Position numbers and translations under genes: made by a program. Of a DNA stretch of 64,000 nucleotides, positions 9,689-18,513 are shown piece by piece (positions within the stretch are counted from its first letter, which is position 1; every line of letters begins with the position of its first letter). Location of the stretch: contig CAVQDQ010000001.1 in NCBI GenBank assembly GCA_963711315.1, positions 1 to 64,000 on the forward strand, read 5' to 3'. A model generated the notes under the pieces. That model was not told the origin of the DNA, made no database searches, and was given only the letters and a program-made list of their open reading frames with translations. This DNA is from PALSA-612 sp963711315 (GTDB lineage Bacteria > Actinomycetota > Thermoleophilia > Gaiellales > Gaiellaceae).

Positions 9689-10003
9689 TTACGCCTTGAA
9701 CGCTCCGTTCGTCTCCTGCACGACCACTTCGCCGGCGGTGATCTTCGGCGTGTTCGGCAGCACGGTCTCGAGCTTCTCCTCGCGAATCCACGTGGCGGCG
9801 ACGCGCGTTGACTCGTGGGCCTGGTCTGATGTCTCGAAGAGGTTGATGGACGTCAGCACGCCTTCACCGGCCTCGATCAAGAAAAAGCCATCGAAGCCCG
9901 GCAGCTTGCTCATGCGCGGCGTGAGGCTCTCACTGACCTTCTTGGTGACCTCGTCGACGCGGTCCTTGTCGATTCCCTCGTAGCGTCTCACTGTGGCATA
10001 CAT
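9689..10003 (-). CDS. Antibiotic biosynthesis monooxygenase (ABM)-like protein
   Basis: 104 residues with the dimeric ferredoxin-like ABM pattern: MYATVRRYEGIDKDRVDEVT at the start, then LPGFDGFFLIEAGEGVLTSI and NLFETSDQAHESTRVAATWI. Proteins of this family include haem-degrading and quinol monooxygenases as well as stress proteins of unknown activity. No catalytic residues allow a finer call. Monocistronic, with a normal ATG. Confidence 0.75.
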   Translation of the reverse strand: MYATVRRYEGIDKDRVDEVTKKVSESLTPRMSKLPGFDGFFLIEAGEGVLTSINLFETSDQAHESTRVAATWIREEKLETVLPNTPKITAGEVVVQETNGAFKA

Positions 10004-10146
10004 GTGGTGCTCCTCACTTCAGATGCTGCGGGACGGAGCGTTCGGCTGAACGCTCCCAGCGCACTCGAGCCAGGTGTGAGAGACGGAGAGGAAGAGCAAA
10101 GGAGCCTCGGCGGCTTCCGCGCTTGGCCTACGCGCTTAACGAGTAT

Positions 10147-10181
10147 AGCAGCGATTCGTTGCTTCAGGTAACACCGCTGCT
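10147..10181. promoter_or_regulatory. Inverted repeat upstream of the XRE regulator
   Basis: AGCAGCG and CGCTGCT are separated by 21 bases, about 40 bases before the regulator start. The copies GCTTAACG near 10134 and 10183 flank it. A dyad at this place fits autoregulation, but this is inference. Confidence 0.3.
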
Positions 10182-10222
10182 TGCTTAACGTTACATCAGC
10201 GGGTAGACTTCGGAGAAGCGCG

Positions 10223-11125
10223 ATGCAAGACCAAGTACAGACGCTGGCCGCGGTTATCAGAGAGGCGCGGGTGCGCGCACGTCTATCGATGCGGGAGCTG
10301 GCGCGGCGGAGCGGCCTCTCGGCTGCGCAGATCAGCCGGATCGAGGCGGGCGAGGTCGAACGCCCCGTTGCTGAGACGCTCGTAAGACTCGCGAAGGCCC
10401 TCGGTCGGGATGCGCAGCTGCTTCTTGTTTTCGGGGGGCATATTCGGGGGACGAGGGCACAGCAGCTCCTGCGACAGGCGATCGAGGTGCTGCCCGAGCC
10501 GAGCAGAGCCGAGCACGCCCCTGCTCTTTCGCGGCTCGACGCCGAGAGTGAGCGTGAGCGTCGGCTCCGGGACGAGCTGGCCGAGTCCGAGGGGGCGCTG
10601 ACAGGGATTCAGCAGGATCTGGACGCGACCCGCGAACGGGTGTCAGCCGAGCCGCCGCGCGAGGCTCGCAAGCGGTTGCGCGAGGTGGGGGTGCTTGCCC
10701 AACGGCGCGCTGTCGAGGTCGCTGAGAAGCGCCGGCAGCTTGAGCAGCTTGAGGATGCTCCAAGCGAGGAGATTTGCGCCCTAGCCGGACGCCTCTTCCT
10801 GGACACGGCCGCTGGCGGCGAGGTGCTCGAGGCCTGGCGGCAGTTCTCGGGCGAAATCACGCCTCACGATCCGGAGCTGCGTCAGTTGCTCGAGGCGTGG
10901 CGTCAGCTTGGGCACGAGCGACGCAAGAAAGTGCTCGAGTTCTCCCAGGAGCAGTTGGCTCTCTCGCTGCTCCGGGCCGAGACTGCCATCCTCGGGACAG
11001 TCCAGACTCCCGAGGAGGCATTCGAGATCGTCCGCAACCTGCCGGCCTGGACGGCCGAGAACGGAAGGACCAGCCGCTCGCCGTCGGCCAAGGCACCGTC
11101 TTCGAAATCAAAGAGCGGCAGGTGA
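10223..11125 (+). CDS. XRE-family transcriptional regulator with long coiled-coil region
   Basis: About 300 residues. Residues 8-65 form a Cro/C1-type helix-turn-helix (VIREARVRARLSMRELARRS, GLSAAQISRIEAGEVERP) that would bind DNA. Residues 100-190 are rich in Glu and Arg in heptads and should form a coiled coil. The C-terminal part (EAWRQFSGEI, EAWRQLGHER) repeats a short WRQ motif, then a helical end and a basic Ser/Lys tail. The architecture of an N-terminal XRE domain plus a long helical region is not one I can tie to a known regulator. ATG 10223 is preferred to TTG 10181. Confidence 0.75.
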   Translation: MQDQVQTLAAVIREARVRARLSMRELARRSGLSAAQISRIEAGEVERPVAETLVRLAKALGRDAQLLLVFGGHIRGTRAQQLLRQAIEVLPEPSRAEHAPALSRLDAESERERRLRDELAESEGALTGIQQDLDATRERVSAEPPREARKRLREVGVLAQRRAVEVAEKRRQLEQLEDAPSEEICALAGRLFLDTAAGGEVLEAWRQFSGEITPHDPELRQLLEAWRQLGHERRKKVLEFSQEQLALSLLRAETAILGTVQTPEEAFEIVRNLPAWTAENGRTSRSPSAKAPSSKSKSGR

Positions 11126-11218
11126 TGCCCATGCAAGGAGCCAGGCGCGGAACCGCCGTCGACAGACTTGCCGTGACCCGGGCGGGTCTTTCCTTCCGAA
11201 CGAGTCGGGCCTAGAAGC

Positions 11219-12217
11219 ATGGCCGGCGATCTCTTCCGCGCTGCCGCGGCGGGGCAACCTCGGCGGTTGGTGACCGGCGTCGCCTTTGCCTTGCTCGCCA
11301 TCGCTGCTTCCGTCCTCGTCGCGCGGCGGCTGACTGACTCGAGTTGGCCGCTCGCGAACGTTCGCCCCTTGCTTGCCGCGGCTGCCGGGTTCGCCTATAT
11401 GGCCAGTTTCGTCTTCCGCGCACGCGGCTGGCACCGGCTGTTTCCGCCGGGGCAGTGTCCCGACCAGGCTCGCTGCCTCGCGTCGGTCGGCGCGGCCGCG
11501 GCGAGCGGCGCCGTGCTCCCCTTCCGCCTTGACTACCTGGTCAAGGTCGGCGTCTTGCGAAAGCTCGGCGGTATCCGCATCGGGCTCGAGGCGATCGTTC
11601 TGTCCATCATCTCGCTGGGGATGATCGACGCGATCGCCATGTTGCCGCTTGCGATCTCTGCGACGGCGACGAGTGGGTCTGCCCTGCGCGGACCGCTGCT
11701 GATCGTCGTCGCGTTCGGCTTCGGCTGTTGCACGTTGCTCGTCGTCGGCGTGCGCCTGCTGCGGCTGCCGCTCCTGCGCCGCAGCCGCCGCCTGCGCGCG
11801 GTCACCGAGCAGATCGCGCGCCACACGACGCCCCATGGACGGCGCAGCGCCACCGTCGCCTGGTTCTACCTTTTCGCCTGCTGGTCGGCGCGCGCTTTCG
11901 GCAGCGCCGCGCTGTTGGCAGCGCTTGGGCTCTCGTTCTCGCCGACGACCGCGCTCTCAGTGATCTGCCTCGGGGCCGCTGCCGGCGTCATACCGATCAC
12001 GTCGGGCGGCGCCGTCGTCAATGCCGGCGCGTCGGCCGCCATCCTGCTCGCGCTCGGCGTCGGCAAGGACATCGCCATCAACTTCTCACTTGCCTCCGGA
12101 CTCCTGCTCGTAATGAGCGCGGTCGTCGTCAGTCTCTGCGGCATCGTTGGCTCGCTCGCGATCGGCGCGCTGGCCCGGCACCAGACCGCGGGCACAAGCC
12201 TCGTCCTTCCCAGGTAA
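11219..12217 (+). CDS. Lysylphosphatidylglycerol synthase-type membrane protein (UPF0104)
   Basis: 332 residues with eight or so hydrophobic segments and the layout of the MprF/AglD flippase-like membrane domain. Examples are FAYMASFVFRARGWHRLF, the conserved VGAAAASGAVLPFRLDYLVKVG region, and GAAAGVIPITSGGAVVNAGA near residue 260. It lacks the soluble aminoacyl-transferase half of MprF. Members are thought to move lipids or lipid-linked molecules across the membrane; the cargo cannot be told here. It follows the XRE gene on the same strand by 93 bases. Confidence 0.75.
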   Translation: MAGDLFRAAAAGQPRRLVTGVAFALLAIAASVLVARRLTDSSWPLANVRPLLAAAAGFAYMASFVFRARGWHRLFPPGQCPDQARCLASVGAAAASGAVLPFRLDYLVKVGVLRKLGGIRIGLEAIVLSIISLGMIDAIAMLPLAISATATSGSALRGPLLIVVAFGFGCCTLLVVGVRLLRLPLLRRSRRLRAVTEQIARHTTPHGRRSATVAWFYLFACWSARAFGSAALLAALGLSFSPTTALSVICLGAAAGVIPITSGGAVVNAGASAAILLALGVGKDIAINFSLASGLLLVMSAVVVSLCGIVGSLAIGALARHQTAGTSLVLPR

Positions 12218-12323
12218 GCGCGCGCGTCCTGAGAAGGCTCGGTCTCTGAGCGCTTGCCTCGACCGACTCGTCTGCGTCGGGCGCCCGCTCATCACTGTCG
12301 CCCATGCAATTAACATCCTCGGC

Positions 12324-12710
12324 ATGGCGAGTTTCCTACACACGATGGTTCGGATCACAGACCCGGAGAAGAGCCGTGCGTTCTACGAGGCGCTCGGTTT
12401 CCGCTTCAGCCGCGATATGGACATCGTCCGCAGCGGCGAGCTGGAGGCGACGAACTACTTCTACTCGGTCGGCGATGCGGAGAACGTCCTCGAGCTGACG
12501 TACAACCACGACGGGCGGACGTACGAGCTGGGCACCGCGTACGGGCACATCGCGATCGGGGTCGACGACCTCGACGGCACGCTCGCGCAGCTCTCCGAGC
12601 AGGGCATCGAGCCCGAGCGCCCGCCGTACCAGGTCGTCGAGGGCGGCTCGCGGATCTGCTTCGTCCGCGACCCGGACGACTACCGCATCGAGCTCATCGA
12701 GCGGCGCTGA
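12324..12710 (+). CDS. gloA: Lactoylglutathione lyase / glyoxalase I (VOC family)
   Basis: 128 residues of the vicinal-oxygen-chelate fold, covering two beta-alpha-beta-beta-beta units. HTMVRITDPEKSRAFYEALG gives the first metal His near residue 6, YGHIAIGVDDL the second, and a C-terminal DDYRIELIE the final Glu. The family converts the hemithioacetal of methylglyoxal and a thiol to a lactoyl thioester. Since actinobacteria usually use mycothiol, the thiol partner is uncertain. The ATG at 12324 is chosen because the fold starts there. Confidence 0.85.
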   Translation: MASFLHTMVRITDPEKSRAFYEALGFRFSRDMDIVRSGELEATNYFYSVGDAENVLELTYNHDGRTYELGTAYGHIAIGVDDLDGTLAQLSEQGIEPERPPYQVVEGGSRICFVRDPDDYRIELIERR

Positions 12711-12720
12711 TCACGCGACA

Positions 12721-13726
12721 ATGCCCAGGCTTGAGGGCGAGCTCGACGACCTCGCGTCGGAGACGGCGTTCTCGGGAGTGGTTCGGGTCGACTGGGCGGA
12801 TCGGGTCGAGGTGGCGAAGGCGTATGGCCTTGCCCATCGTGGGCTTGGGATCGCGAACGAGGTCGGCACGCAGTTCGGGATCGCGAGCGGGACGAAGAGC
12901 CTGACGGCGCTCGCGGTCGTCAGCCTCGTCGAGGATGGCATCCTCGAGCTGTCGACGACCGCCCGATCGGTGCTCGCGCGGGATCTTCCGCTGATCGACG
13001 ACAGCGTGACAATCGAGCAGCTCCTTGCGCACCGGTCGGGCATCGGTGACTACCTGGACGAAGATGCAGGCGACATCGAGCTCAGCGACTATCTGATGCC
13101 GGTTCCCGTTCACGAGCTCGCGAGCACGGAGGATTACCTCGCGGTGCTCGACGGGCACCCGATGAAGTTCGTGCCGGGGGAGCGCTTCGCGTATTGCAAC
13201 AGCGGCTACGTCGTGCTGGCGCTCATCGTCGAGCGGGCAAGCGGATTGACGTTTCACGAGAGTCGTTCGCGAGCGGGTGTGCCAGCCGGCGGGAATGCGC
13301 CGCACTGAGTTCCTGCGCTCCGACGCGCTGGGCGATGCCGCCGTCGGCTACCTCGCGATCGACGGCGAGTGGAGAACGAACGTCCTCCACCTCCCGGTTC
13401 GCGGCAGCGGAGACGGCGGTATCTACTCCACGGTTGCCGACATCGCCTCGCTCTGGAAGGCGTTCCTATCCGGCCAGATCGTCTCGCCGGACTGGGTGCG
13501 AGAGATGGTGCGTCCGCGCAGCGTGGCGCCCGACTCGCGCCGCTACGGCCTCGGTTTCTGGCTTCATGCCGCGACCGACGCCGTCGTTCTCGAAGGCTCT
13601 GACGCCGGAGTCTCGTTCCGTAGCGTCCGAGACCCGCGCTCTCAGGTCACGCACACGGTGATCTCGAACACCTCCGACGGCGCGTGGCCGATCTGTCGGT
13701 TCCTCAACGAGCGGCTCGGCACCTGA
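12721..13726 (+). CDS. Serine hydrolase, beta-lactamase class C-like, one frameshift
   Basis: Penicillin-binding-protein-like hydrolase with SGTKSLTAL (SxxK nucleophile) near residue 59 and YCNSGY (YxN) near residue 158. The reading changes near 13260-13275 to the frame encoding VCQPAGMRRTEFLR, GIYSTVADIASLWKAFLSG and GLGFWLH. The net length is not a multiple of three, so one indel is present. No signal peptide is evident, so it may be cytoplasmic. The substrate (peptide, ester or beta-lactam) is not predictable. It follows the glyoxalase by ten bases. Confidence 0.8.
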
Positions 13727-13746
13727 ATCGAGCTGATCGAGCGGTG

Positions 13747-14424
13747 CTAGCCCGACGCGTCTTCGAGCCGCTCCGTGAGCTGAGCGACCCGGCGCGCCGC
13801 CCGCTCGTGATCGCTCTCCGCCTTGCGAAGCACCCGCTCCGCCTCGCGCAGTGCCTTCCTCGCCTCTGTGAGCTTGCCTTCGAGCTCCTCGACACGTCCC
13901 GGCTTGCGCTTGCGCGTCGGCTCGGGCTTGCGCTCGTCCTTCCGGCGCGGCTTCGGCGCGGCCAAGGTCATGCCCGCCAGCGCTTCGAAGGCAGTCGGCT
14001 CGACCTCGTCGGACAACACGCCGCGGCGTAGCAGGGCAGCCGTGGCGGGATTGCTCGCCGCTGCCCTGAGCAGCACGGCGAGGCGCTGCTCGATGTCAGC
14101 GGATAGTCCCGGGACGATCCGGATGAGTGCGTCGACGTGGCCGACGAGGTCGCGTTGCACTGCGCGCAGCCGCTCGGCGTCGCCTGCCTCGTGGGCAGCC
14201 GCCAGCCGCTCGCCGTCGTCGACGAGCTGGGCGACGAGGTCGGGCTGCCAGCGAGCGAGGCGATTGGCAACAAAGACAGGCTGGGAAGGCTTGCGGACCT
14301 TCGCCAACTCGGCCGCGTCCTCGGCTCGACCCTCGTCGCGCAAGCTTCGCTCGAGCCGCTTCCGTTCGGTGATGAACTCTTCCGGCTCGACCGAGTAGAG
14401 CTGCTCGAGAGTGTCCGAGTCCAC
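13747..14424 (-). CDS. Conserved actinobacterial hypothetical protein with coiled-coil tail
   Basis: 225 residues from a GTG. The N-terminal half has the repeated-helix pattern of a common but unnamed actinobacterial family: LYSVEPEEFITERKRLERSL, KVRKPSQPVFVANRLARWQP, DLVAQLVDDGERL. The C-terminal third is a basic linker followed by a long heptad-rich helix (LEGKLTEARKALREAERVL). The stop lies 20 bases from that of the serine hydrolase on the other strand. An apparent fusion with the upstream serine hydrolase is an artefact of a frameshift there. Confidence 0.6.
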   Translation of the reverse strand: MDSDTLEQLYSVEPEEFITERKRLERSLRDEGRAEDAAELAKVRKPSQPVFVANRLARWQPDLVAQLVDDGERLAAAHEAGDAERLRAVQRDLVGHVDALIRIVPGLSADIEQRLAVLLRAAASNPATAALLRRGVLSDEVEPTAFEALAGMTLAAPKPRRKDERKPEPTRKRKPGRVEELEGKLTEARKALREAERVLRKAESDHERAARRVAQLTERLEDASG

Positions 14425-14426
14425 CG

Positions 14427-15793
14427 TTAGCGGCCGACGGGCTCGAGGCGCTCCATCGTCGAGACGGCGGCGATGACAGAGACGACGCGCCCGTCCTTGC
14501 CCCGTTGGAAGCGGACCAGCTCGCCCGACTCGCGGAACCCTGGCTCGACCATGAAGACATCGGGGTCGTCCGTCGGGGCGATCGTCGGCGTCCAGGTGGG
14601 ATCGGTTTGGGGTCGAGGAACGTGAGCTTCCCGTCCCGCCACTCGAGGCGGATAACGCCACCGAAGTGCTGCATGACGTAGAGGCCGACGAGGTCGCGCC
14701 ATTCCTTGGGCAGCGGCGCGGGCGCCTCGATTGCAGGGGCCGCCGCCTTGACGGCTTCGCGGGCGATCGCCCCCAGCTGCATCGCCAGTCTGCGTCGCCG
14801 TCGCCGAATCCATTGAGCAGCGCGATCGCGCCGACCTTCTCCTGCGGATCGAAGCAGGCATTCGTGATGAATCCGTAGTGCCCTCCGGAGTGCATGATCC
14901 AGACGACGTCGTCGCGGCGCCTCCCATACCAGCCGATAGCCCACGCGCGTGTCCAGGCCGGGTCGACGAGATAGCGCGGCTTGTGCATCTCCGCGGCGGT
15001 CTGCTCCGACAGCACCGGCTCGGGATCGAACTGGCAGGACAGCCAGCGCGCGAGATCCTCGACGCACGACCACAGCCCGCCCTCGGCCTGGAACACGCCG
15101 AGCTCAGGCGCCGGCTCGAGCTCGTCGGAGAGGAAGCGCGGCTCATAGCCGATCGCCTTCCGCGGACGCAGGCGCTGCGGCAGTGGGTCGAGCGCCGTCG
15201 AGGTCATCTTCAGCGGCGTCAGGATCCGCGAGCGGATGTATCTCGCGTACGTCATGCCCGAGACGCGCGCGACGAGCTCACCGAGCAGCTGGTAGCCGAG
15301 GTTCGAGTATTTCCACTGTGTGTTCGGCGGCACGGTCAGGCGAGATGTCCGCGGCGCGGCCGAGGTTCGTCGCCGCCTCGCTCTCGTACATGACGAGGGA
15401 GAAGTCAGCGTCCGGCGGTTCGCTCTGTAGGCCCGATTCATGGGATAGCAGCCGGCGGATCGTAGGCCCTCGATGGGCGCGAACGTGCTCCGCGCGCTCG
15501 CCAGCTCGGGCAGATACGTGACGACGAGGATCGTCGAGGGTGAGCCTTCCCTCGTCGCGCAGCTGCATAACTGCAGTCGCCGTGAACGTCTTCGTGATCG
15601 ACGCGATGCGATAGAGCGTCTTCGTGTCGGCCGGACGCTTCTTCTTCACGTCCGCGAAGCCGATGCCCTTCGACCACACGAGCTTGTCCTCGTGGACGAT
15701 GCCGACGGCCGCGCCGGGCAGGCGGTTCTCCTTGACGAAGGCTGCCGCTGTCGCCTCGTACTTCTGAGCAGGCTCGGCGGCTGGGCTCGGCAC
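14427..15793 (-). CDS. Serine hydrolase, beta-lactamase/D-aminopeptidase-like, multiply frameshifted
   Basis: Beta-lactamase-fold hydrolase of about 450 residues. From the ATG at 15793 the frame runs through ASITKTFTATAVMQLRDEG (SxxK). The reading then moves between frames near 15500 and 15330 to YSNLGYQLLGELVARVSG (YxN) and HSGGHYGFITNACFDP (the HxG triad box). A C-terminal domain follows in other frames: PLPKEWRDLVGLYVMQHFGG, then a tail ending LEPVGR. At least four indels are required. Function in peptidoglycan or small-molecule hydrolysis is possible. Confidence 0.75.
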
Positions 15794-15810
15794 GATCGGA
15801 CGCTACCACG

Positions 15811-16443
15811 CTAGTGAGGGTGGATGCCGTGGCGGACCGTTCGCCACGAGTTCCACGTGATCCTGAGGATTACGAGCGTGATTACGAGGCCGACGATCGG
15901 GTCGGCACGTTCGAGGCCGATGGCGACGAGCACGGCGCTGAGCACGACGCCGAGCGAGACGAAGGCGTCGATGCGTGCGTGGTTCCCGTCGGCGACGAGC
16001 GCCGGGCTGTCGAGGCGACGGCCGGCGCGCAGCCGCACCTGCGCCGCCAGCTCGTTGCCCGCATAACCGATGGCACCGGCGGCGGCGACCCAGCCGAGGT
16101 TCGAGAGCTCCTGCGGGTTGATGAGCCGCTCGATCGTCTCGTAGAGCGCGACGCAGGCACTCACGAAGATCGCGAGGACGACGAAATAGCCCGCGATCAG
16201 CTCGGCCCGCGCGCTGCGCAGAAAGAACGCGATGCCCAGCGGTATGGCCGTCAGCGCGTCGCCGGCGTTGTGAATGAGGTCGGCGAGCAGGGCGATGCTG
16301 CCGCTCGCGGCAAAGATGATCGCCTGGAGCACTGCGGTGATCCCGAGCACGCCGAGGCTGATCGCCACCGCACGTACGCCTGCGCGACTGCGGACGATCG
16401 AGCGGTCGACGAGCCCGTGGCTGTGTCCGTGGTCATGAGCCAC
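15811..16443 (-). CDS. Cation diffusion facilitator (CDF) family transporter, membrane domain only
   Basis: Metal/proton antiporter that exports divalent cations such as Zn or Co. It begins with a histidine-rich MAHDHGHSHG and has six hydrophobic segments. The paired metal-site motifs are visible: DLIHNAGD in helix II and DGNHARID in helix V. At 210 residues it ends just after helix VI (GIHPH) and lacks the usual cytoplasmic C-terminal domain of about 90 residues. CTD-less CDF proteins exist, so it could be functional. It stands alone, back to back with a short plus-strand gene. Confidence 0.85.
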   Translation of the reverse strand: MAHDHGHSHGLVDRSIVRSRAGVRAVAISLGVLGITAVLQAIIFAASGSIALLADLIHNAGDALTAIPLGIAFFLRSARAELIAGYFVVLAIFVSACVALYETIERLINPQELSNLGWVAAAGAIGYAGNELAAQVRLRAGRRLDSPALVADGNHARIDAFVSLGVVLSAVLVAIGLERADPIVGLVITLVILRITWNSWRTVRHGIHPH

Positions 16444-16514
16444 GGGACAAGTCTCTACAGAATCGGCACGAATTTGGCACAGATGCGTACGGAGACGGGG
16501 GTTACGGTGATCCC

Positions 16515-16775
16515 GTGACGGCTGCGATCGCTACACCATGGGGCAAGGCGACGCTCGTCGACGAGGTGCGCGTCCAGCAGCGCGCCGGCGACAAGCGGTT
16601 CTCCTCGCTCGTTCAGCTGCTCGAGGCGAAGAACGGTGAGCTGCTCGTTCGCTTCGCCTATGCGACCAACGGCGCGGCGCGACGCGGCCCGGTCACGTTG
16701 CGTGCCCGCGATCTCGAGAAGCTACGGGACGCGCTGCGCGACCGTCCCGAGCTTACGGAGGTTCTGCGCCTGTGA
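16515..16775 (+). CDS. Conserved small hypothetical protein
   Basis: 86 residues from a GTG, with TPWGKATLVDEVRVQQRAGD at the start and NGELLVRFAYATNGAARRGP in the middle, ending in a helix (LRARDLEKLRDALRDRPEL). No family recognised. Its last 54 bases overlap the end of purQ on the other strand. The purQ tail there is longer than usual, so one of the two ends may be wrong. Confidence 0.55.
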   Translation: MTAAIATPWGKATLVDEVRVQQRAGDKRFSSLVQLLEAKNGELLVRFAYATNGAARRGPVTLRARDLEKLRDALRDRPELTEVLRL

Positions 16776-17420
16776 TCGGACGGCGTCGACGAGCGAGCCG
16801 AGCAGATACATGCCGTCGGTCGAGCCGATCAGGGAGTCGACGGCGTGCTCCGGGTGAGGCATGAGCCCCATGACGTTCCCACCCTGCGAGACGACGCCCG
16901 CGATGTCGTCCACGGAGCCGTTCGGGTTCTCGCCGGCCGCGTAGCGAAGGACGATCTGCGCCGGGTGCAGATCGGGCGGCGGCACGTAGTAGCCCTCTCC
17001 GTGCTTGACGGGGATCACGAGCCGCTGGCCGGCCTCGCAACGTGACGTGAAGGGCGTGTCCGCTCGTTCCGCAACCAGGCCGACGTCGCGGCAGACGAAA
17101 GAGAGCGATGCGTTGGGCCGCAGTACGCCTGGCAAGAGCCCGGCCTCGCACAGCACCTGGAAGCCGTTGCAGATGCCGAGCACGAGACCGCCCTCGTCCG
17201 CGAATGCCTGGACCGCGCGCATGACCGGCGCGAATCGGGCGATGGCGCCGCAGCGAAGGTAATCGCCATACGAGAAGCCTCCGGGCAGTACGACGGCGCC
17301 CACGTCCGGCAAGCGATCCTCCGCGTGCCAGACGAGCGTCGCCTCCATGCCGAGCAGCTCGAGTGCCGCCGCCGCATCTCGGTCGTCGTTCGAGCCCGGG
17401 AACGTGACGACGGCAATCAC
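16722..17420 (-). CDS. purQ: Phosphoribosylformylglycinamidine synthase, glutaminase subunit
   Basis: Class I glutamine amidotransferase that supplies ammonia to the FGAM synthase complex (PurL, PurS) in purine synthesis. It begins IAVVTFPGSNDDRDAAAAL. The nucleophile Cys is in GGLVLGICNGFQVLCEAG, and the His and Glu of the triad are in GLMPHPEHAVD. GTG 17420 is chosen because it overlaps the purS stop (GTGA). The C-terminus is about ten residues longer than usual and overlaps a gene on the other strand. PurL is not in the window. Confidence 0.93.
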   Translation of the reverse strand: MIAVVTFPGSNDDRDAAAALELLGMEATLVWHAEDRLPDVGAVVLPGGFSYGDYLRCGAIARFAPVMRAVQAFADEGGLVLGICNGFQVLCEAGLLPGVLRPNASLSFVCRDVGLVAERADTPFTSRCEAGQRLVIPVKHGEGYYVPPPDLHPAQIVLRYAAGENPNGSVDDIAGVVSQGGNVMGLMPHPEHAVDSLIGSTDGMYLLGSLVDAVRSQAQNLRKLGTVAQRVP

Positions 17421-17662
17421 GAGTGATCGTGCAGCTCGATCTCGAACGACTCGATCAGCGGGTTGGCGAGCAGCTGCTCGCACATGCGTCCCACCTCGGC
17501 GCGCGCTGCGTCGGCGTTCTCCGCTTGCAGCTTGATGTCGACCACGCGGCCGATTCGTACCTCGTCGACTGTGAAGTCGAGGTGACGCAGCGCACCGAGC
17601 ACCGCCTCGCCCTGTGGGTCGAGGATGCCTTCCTTCGGGCGAACGAGCACGGTGGCTCTCAT
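17417..17662 (-). CDS. purS: Phosphoribosylformylglycinamidine synthase subunit PurS
   Basis: 81-residue small subunit that holds PurQ and PurL together. MRATVLVRPKEGILDPQGEA, then GALRHLDFTVDEVRIGRVVD, are typical of the family. Its ATG overlaps the purC stop (ATGA) and its stop overlaps the purQ start (GTGA), so translation is probably coupled along the operon. Confidence 0.93.
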   Translation of the reverse strand: MRATVLVRPKEGILDPQGEAVLGALRHLDFTVDEVRIGRVVDIKLQAENADAARAEVGRMCEQLLANPLIESFEIELHDHS

Positions 17663-18513
17663 TGCAGGAGCACCTCGGGGTCGGCGAGGTAGTCGTCGAA
17701 AGCGATGCCTGTCAGCCGTTCGAACGCCTCGACGTACCGCGCTCGCGTGCCGGCCACAACGTCGGCGGGAAGCTCTGGGCCAGGAGGGGTCTTGTCCCAG
17801 CCGAGCGTCTCGCAGTAGTCGCGCACGAACTGCTTGTCGAACGACGGCTGGGGTCCGCCCGGCGCGTACTCGTCGGCGGGCCAGAACCGTGACGAGTCGG
17901 GCGTGAACACTTCGTCCGCGAGCACGATGCGCCCGTCGCCGTCGAGGCCGAGCTCGAGCTTCGTGTCGGCGAGGATGATCCCGCGCTCGGCCGCCCAGTC
18001 CGAGGCGAATCCATACAGCTCGAGCGAGAGCCGCTCCAGCTCGCGGAAACGCTCCTCGCCCACGAGCTCGATCGCCTGTGCCGCGTCGATGTTCTCGTCG
18101 TGCCCCTCCGTGGCCTTCGTCGCGGGCGTGAAGATCGGCTCCGGCAGGCGCTCCGACTCGCGCAGCCCCTCCGGCAGCTCGTGGCCGCACACCGCGCCGG
18201 ACGCCAGGTAGTCCTTCCAGCCCGACCCCGCGAGGTAGCCGCGGACGACGCACTCGAGCGGCAGCATGTCCAGCCGCCTGCATTCGGTTGAGCGCGCATC
18301 CGGACGCAGAGCGAGCAGGTGGTTGGGGCAGATCTGCTGCGTGCGCGCGAACCAGAACGCCGAGAGGCCGGTCAGCACGCGCCCCTTGTCCGGCACCTCG
18401 GTGGGGAGCACGACGTCGAACGTCGAGATCCGGTCCGAGGCGACGAGCAGCAGCCGCTCCTCGTCGAGCGCGTAGATCTCGCGCACCTTGCCGCTGGCGA
18501 CGAGCTCAGGCAT
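17659..18513 (-). CDS. purC: Phosphoribosylaminoimidazole-succinocarboxamide synthase
   Basis: ATP-dependent SAICAR synthase joining aspartate to CAIR in purine synthesis. 284 residues with GKVREIYALDEERLLLVASD at the start, the family signature LPLECVVRGYLAGSGWKDY, and ILADTKLELGLD later. The length matches the longer bacterial type. The start overlaps the purB stop by eight bases (ATGCCTGA) and the end overlaps purS. Confidence 0.95.
   Translation of the reverse strand: MPELVASGKVREIYALDEERLLLVASDRISTFDVVLPTEVPDKGRVLTGLSAFWFARTQQICPNHLLALRPDARSTECRRLDMLPLECVVRGYLAGSGWKDYLASGAVCGHELPEGLRESERLPEPIFTPATKATEGHDENIDAAQAIELVGEERFRELERLSLELYGFASDWAAERGIILADTKLELGLDGDGRIVLADEVFTPDSSRFWPADEYAPGGPQPSFDKQFVRDYCETLGWDKTPPGPELPADVVAGTRARYVEAFERLTGIAFDDYLADPEVLLQ

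Noticed and set aside
13747..15441. A single 564-residue minus-strand protein
   Set aside because: It joins a serine hydrolase in shifted frames to an independent GTG-started gene; the join is an artefact of an indel near 14800.
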